Assembly: GCA_027579435.1 (NCBI GenBank)
Contig: JANBPK010000087.1
Coordinates: 1 to 18,277, forward strand
Direction: 5' to 3'
From: Candolleomyces eurysporus
Taxonomy: Eukaryota; Basidiomycota; Agaricomycetes; Agaricales; Psathyrellaceae
Length of the DNA: 18,277 bases
The position numbers and the translations under genes are program-made. Positions 17,595-18,277 of this stretch are shown in pieces (positions within the stretch are counted from its first letter, which is position 1; each line of letters begins with the position of its first letter). The notes under the pieces are model-generated. The model did no database searches and was not told the origin of the DNA. It was given only the letters and a program-made list of their open reading frames with translations.

Positions 17595-17900
17595 CAAGGG
17601 TTAGATACATGTCAGCTGCTGCAGCTGCTTTAAGGAAGGGAGCATGTGGTTAACAGTGCAGCTGCTGCACAGGCATTGGTGGGTGATTGACACTGCAGCT
17701 GCAGTGCATTCCCAGCTTGAAGAGGAGAGAGCAGCTGCAAGATTAGGGGCCAATGATACATAGCAGCTGCTGCCTGGGAGAAACAGAGGAGGGTGGAGCA
17801 GCTGCAAAACCGGGGGGGCAAAGATACACAGCAGCTGCTGTCTGGGAGAAACAGAGGGTGGAGCAGCTGCAAGATTAGTGAGCTAATAGCAGCTGCTCCA
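17595..17900. repeat. CAGCTG-rich array with a repeat unit of about 66 bp
   Basis: CAGCTG occurs ten times in about 300 bp, mostly within palindromic GCAGCTGC or AGCAGCTGCT. A longer unit repeats: 17731-17797 (67 bp), 17798-17862 (65 bp) and a partial copy from 17863. Each unit holds GCAGCTGCAA, a variable part, AGCAGCTGCTG and CTGGGAGAAACAGAG. Open frames here are low-complexity by-products. Confidence 0.8.
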
Positions 17901-17909
17901 GATCCTGGA

Positions 17910-18277
17910 CCGTAATGAAGACTCTAGACTAAAAANTTGAAANCCCCAGACTGTAAGCTTTGGACTAATAGAGATGCAAAACTCCAGGCTAGAAATAGAA
18001 AGCCTCGACTACAAATCAAAACTCCGGACNTTTTGATTTGGACTACAGAACTTGGCCTTGGGCTACAATGCAGAACCTGACTACAATTGAGAACTCCGGA
18101 CTAGAAAACAGCCTTTGCTTACAACACAAAACCCCGGGGTACAAATCAAGACCGGATTATGAATTGAAAGCCCGGACAAATCAGGACTCGGACAACAAAA
18201 CCCTCAACTACCAATCAGGACTTTGAACTACAAAATTCAGCCTTGGGCTACAAATCAGGACTACAGATCAAACCAGG
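17910..18277. repeat. Degenerate minisatellite, unit close to GGACTACAAATCARRACTC
   Basis: Short units recur to the end of the window: GACTACAAATCAAAACTCCG, GGGCTACAAATCAGGACTAC, GACTACAATTGAGAACTCCG, AACTACCAATCAGGACTTTG and others, each about 17-22 bp. Spacing and sequence vary, as in an old, unhomogenised array. Three N characters (17936, 17943, 18030) fall inside. The array runs off the window end, so its full length is unknown. Confidence 0.75.

Noticed and set aside
17595..17900. CRISPR-like or protein-coding Leu/Cys-rich repeat
   Set aside because: Units are tandem without unique spacers, the organism is a eukaryote, and the open frames are low-complexity readings of the CAGCTG repeat.
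1..18277. tRNA, rRNA or other structured RNA genes
   Set aside because: I saw no cloverleaf-like segment with A and B boxes and no rRNA-like stretch on either strand; a covariance-model scan would be needed to exclude small ones.

Overview
The window looks like nuclear DNA of an agaricomycete (mushroom-forming basidiomycete). The signs are many short introns (about 45-67 nt), a NACHT-type STAND NTPase family with the N-terminal style common in these fungi (NFHKAHGF...), a DUF6589-like protein with a RecQ-like helicase, and remnants of retroelements. The sequence contains four N characters and several frame breaks, so part of the apparent gene decay could be draft-assembly error.

Layout. 333-735 and 7793-8180 are two diverged copies of one repeat holding a tiny minus-strand gene for a possible secreted peptide; the second copy keeps a signal-peptide exon and a full three-exon model. 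869-2744 (minus) is a broken MSS1/MnmE-type mitochondrial tRNA-modification GTPase. 3518-5342 (minus) is a NACHT NTPase gene, copy A. 5480-6730 holds decayed or unrecognised coding fragments, 6921-7428 a fragment resembling a reverse-transcriptase C-terminal zinc knuckle, and 8658-9419 an unrecognised minus-strand gene.

The main result is at 9795-17525. A second NACHT gene (copy B, minus) is cut in two. Its 3' part is at 9795-10225 and its 5' part at 16149-17525. Between them is a 5,923-bp segment (10226-16148) bounded by 14-bp imperfect terminal inverted repeats (12 of 14 matching, TTGTCTYGTMCCCA) and flanked by a perfect 8-bp direct repeat, TAAAAGCC. Uninterrupted copy A has that 8-mer once (3941-3948), so it serves as a built-in empty site. 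The segment is therefore a DNA transposon caught inside a host gene. It carries two convergent genes that overlap at their 3' ends: a RecQ-like helicase of about 817 aa (plus strand, five exons) and an 858-aa DUF6589-like protein (minus strand, three exons), which is the best transposase candidate. An exact 18-bp subterminal inverted repeat and end palindromes support this reading. I do not recognise the element as a described superfamily.

The right end of the window (17595-18277) is satellite-like: a CAGCTG-rich array with a repeat of about 66 bp, followed by a degenerate short-unit minisatellite.
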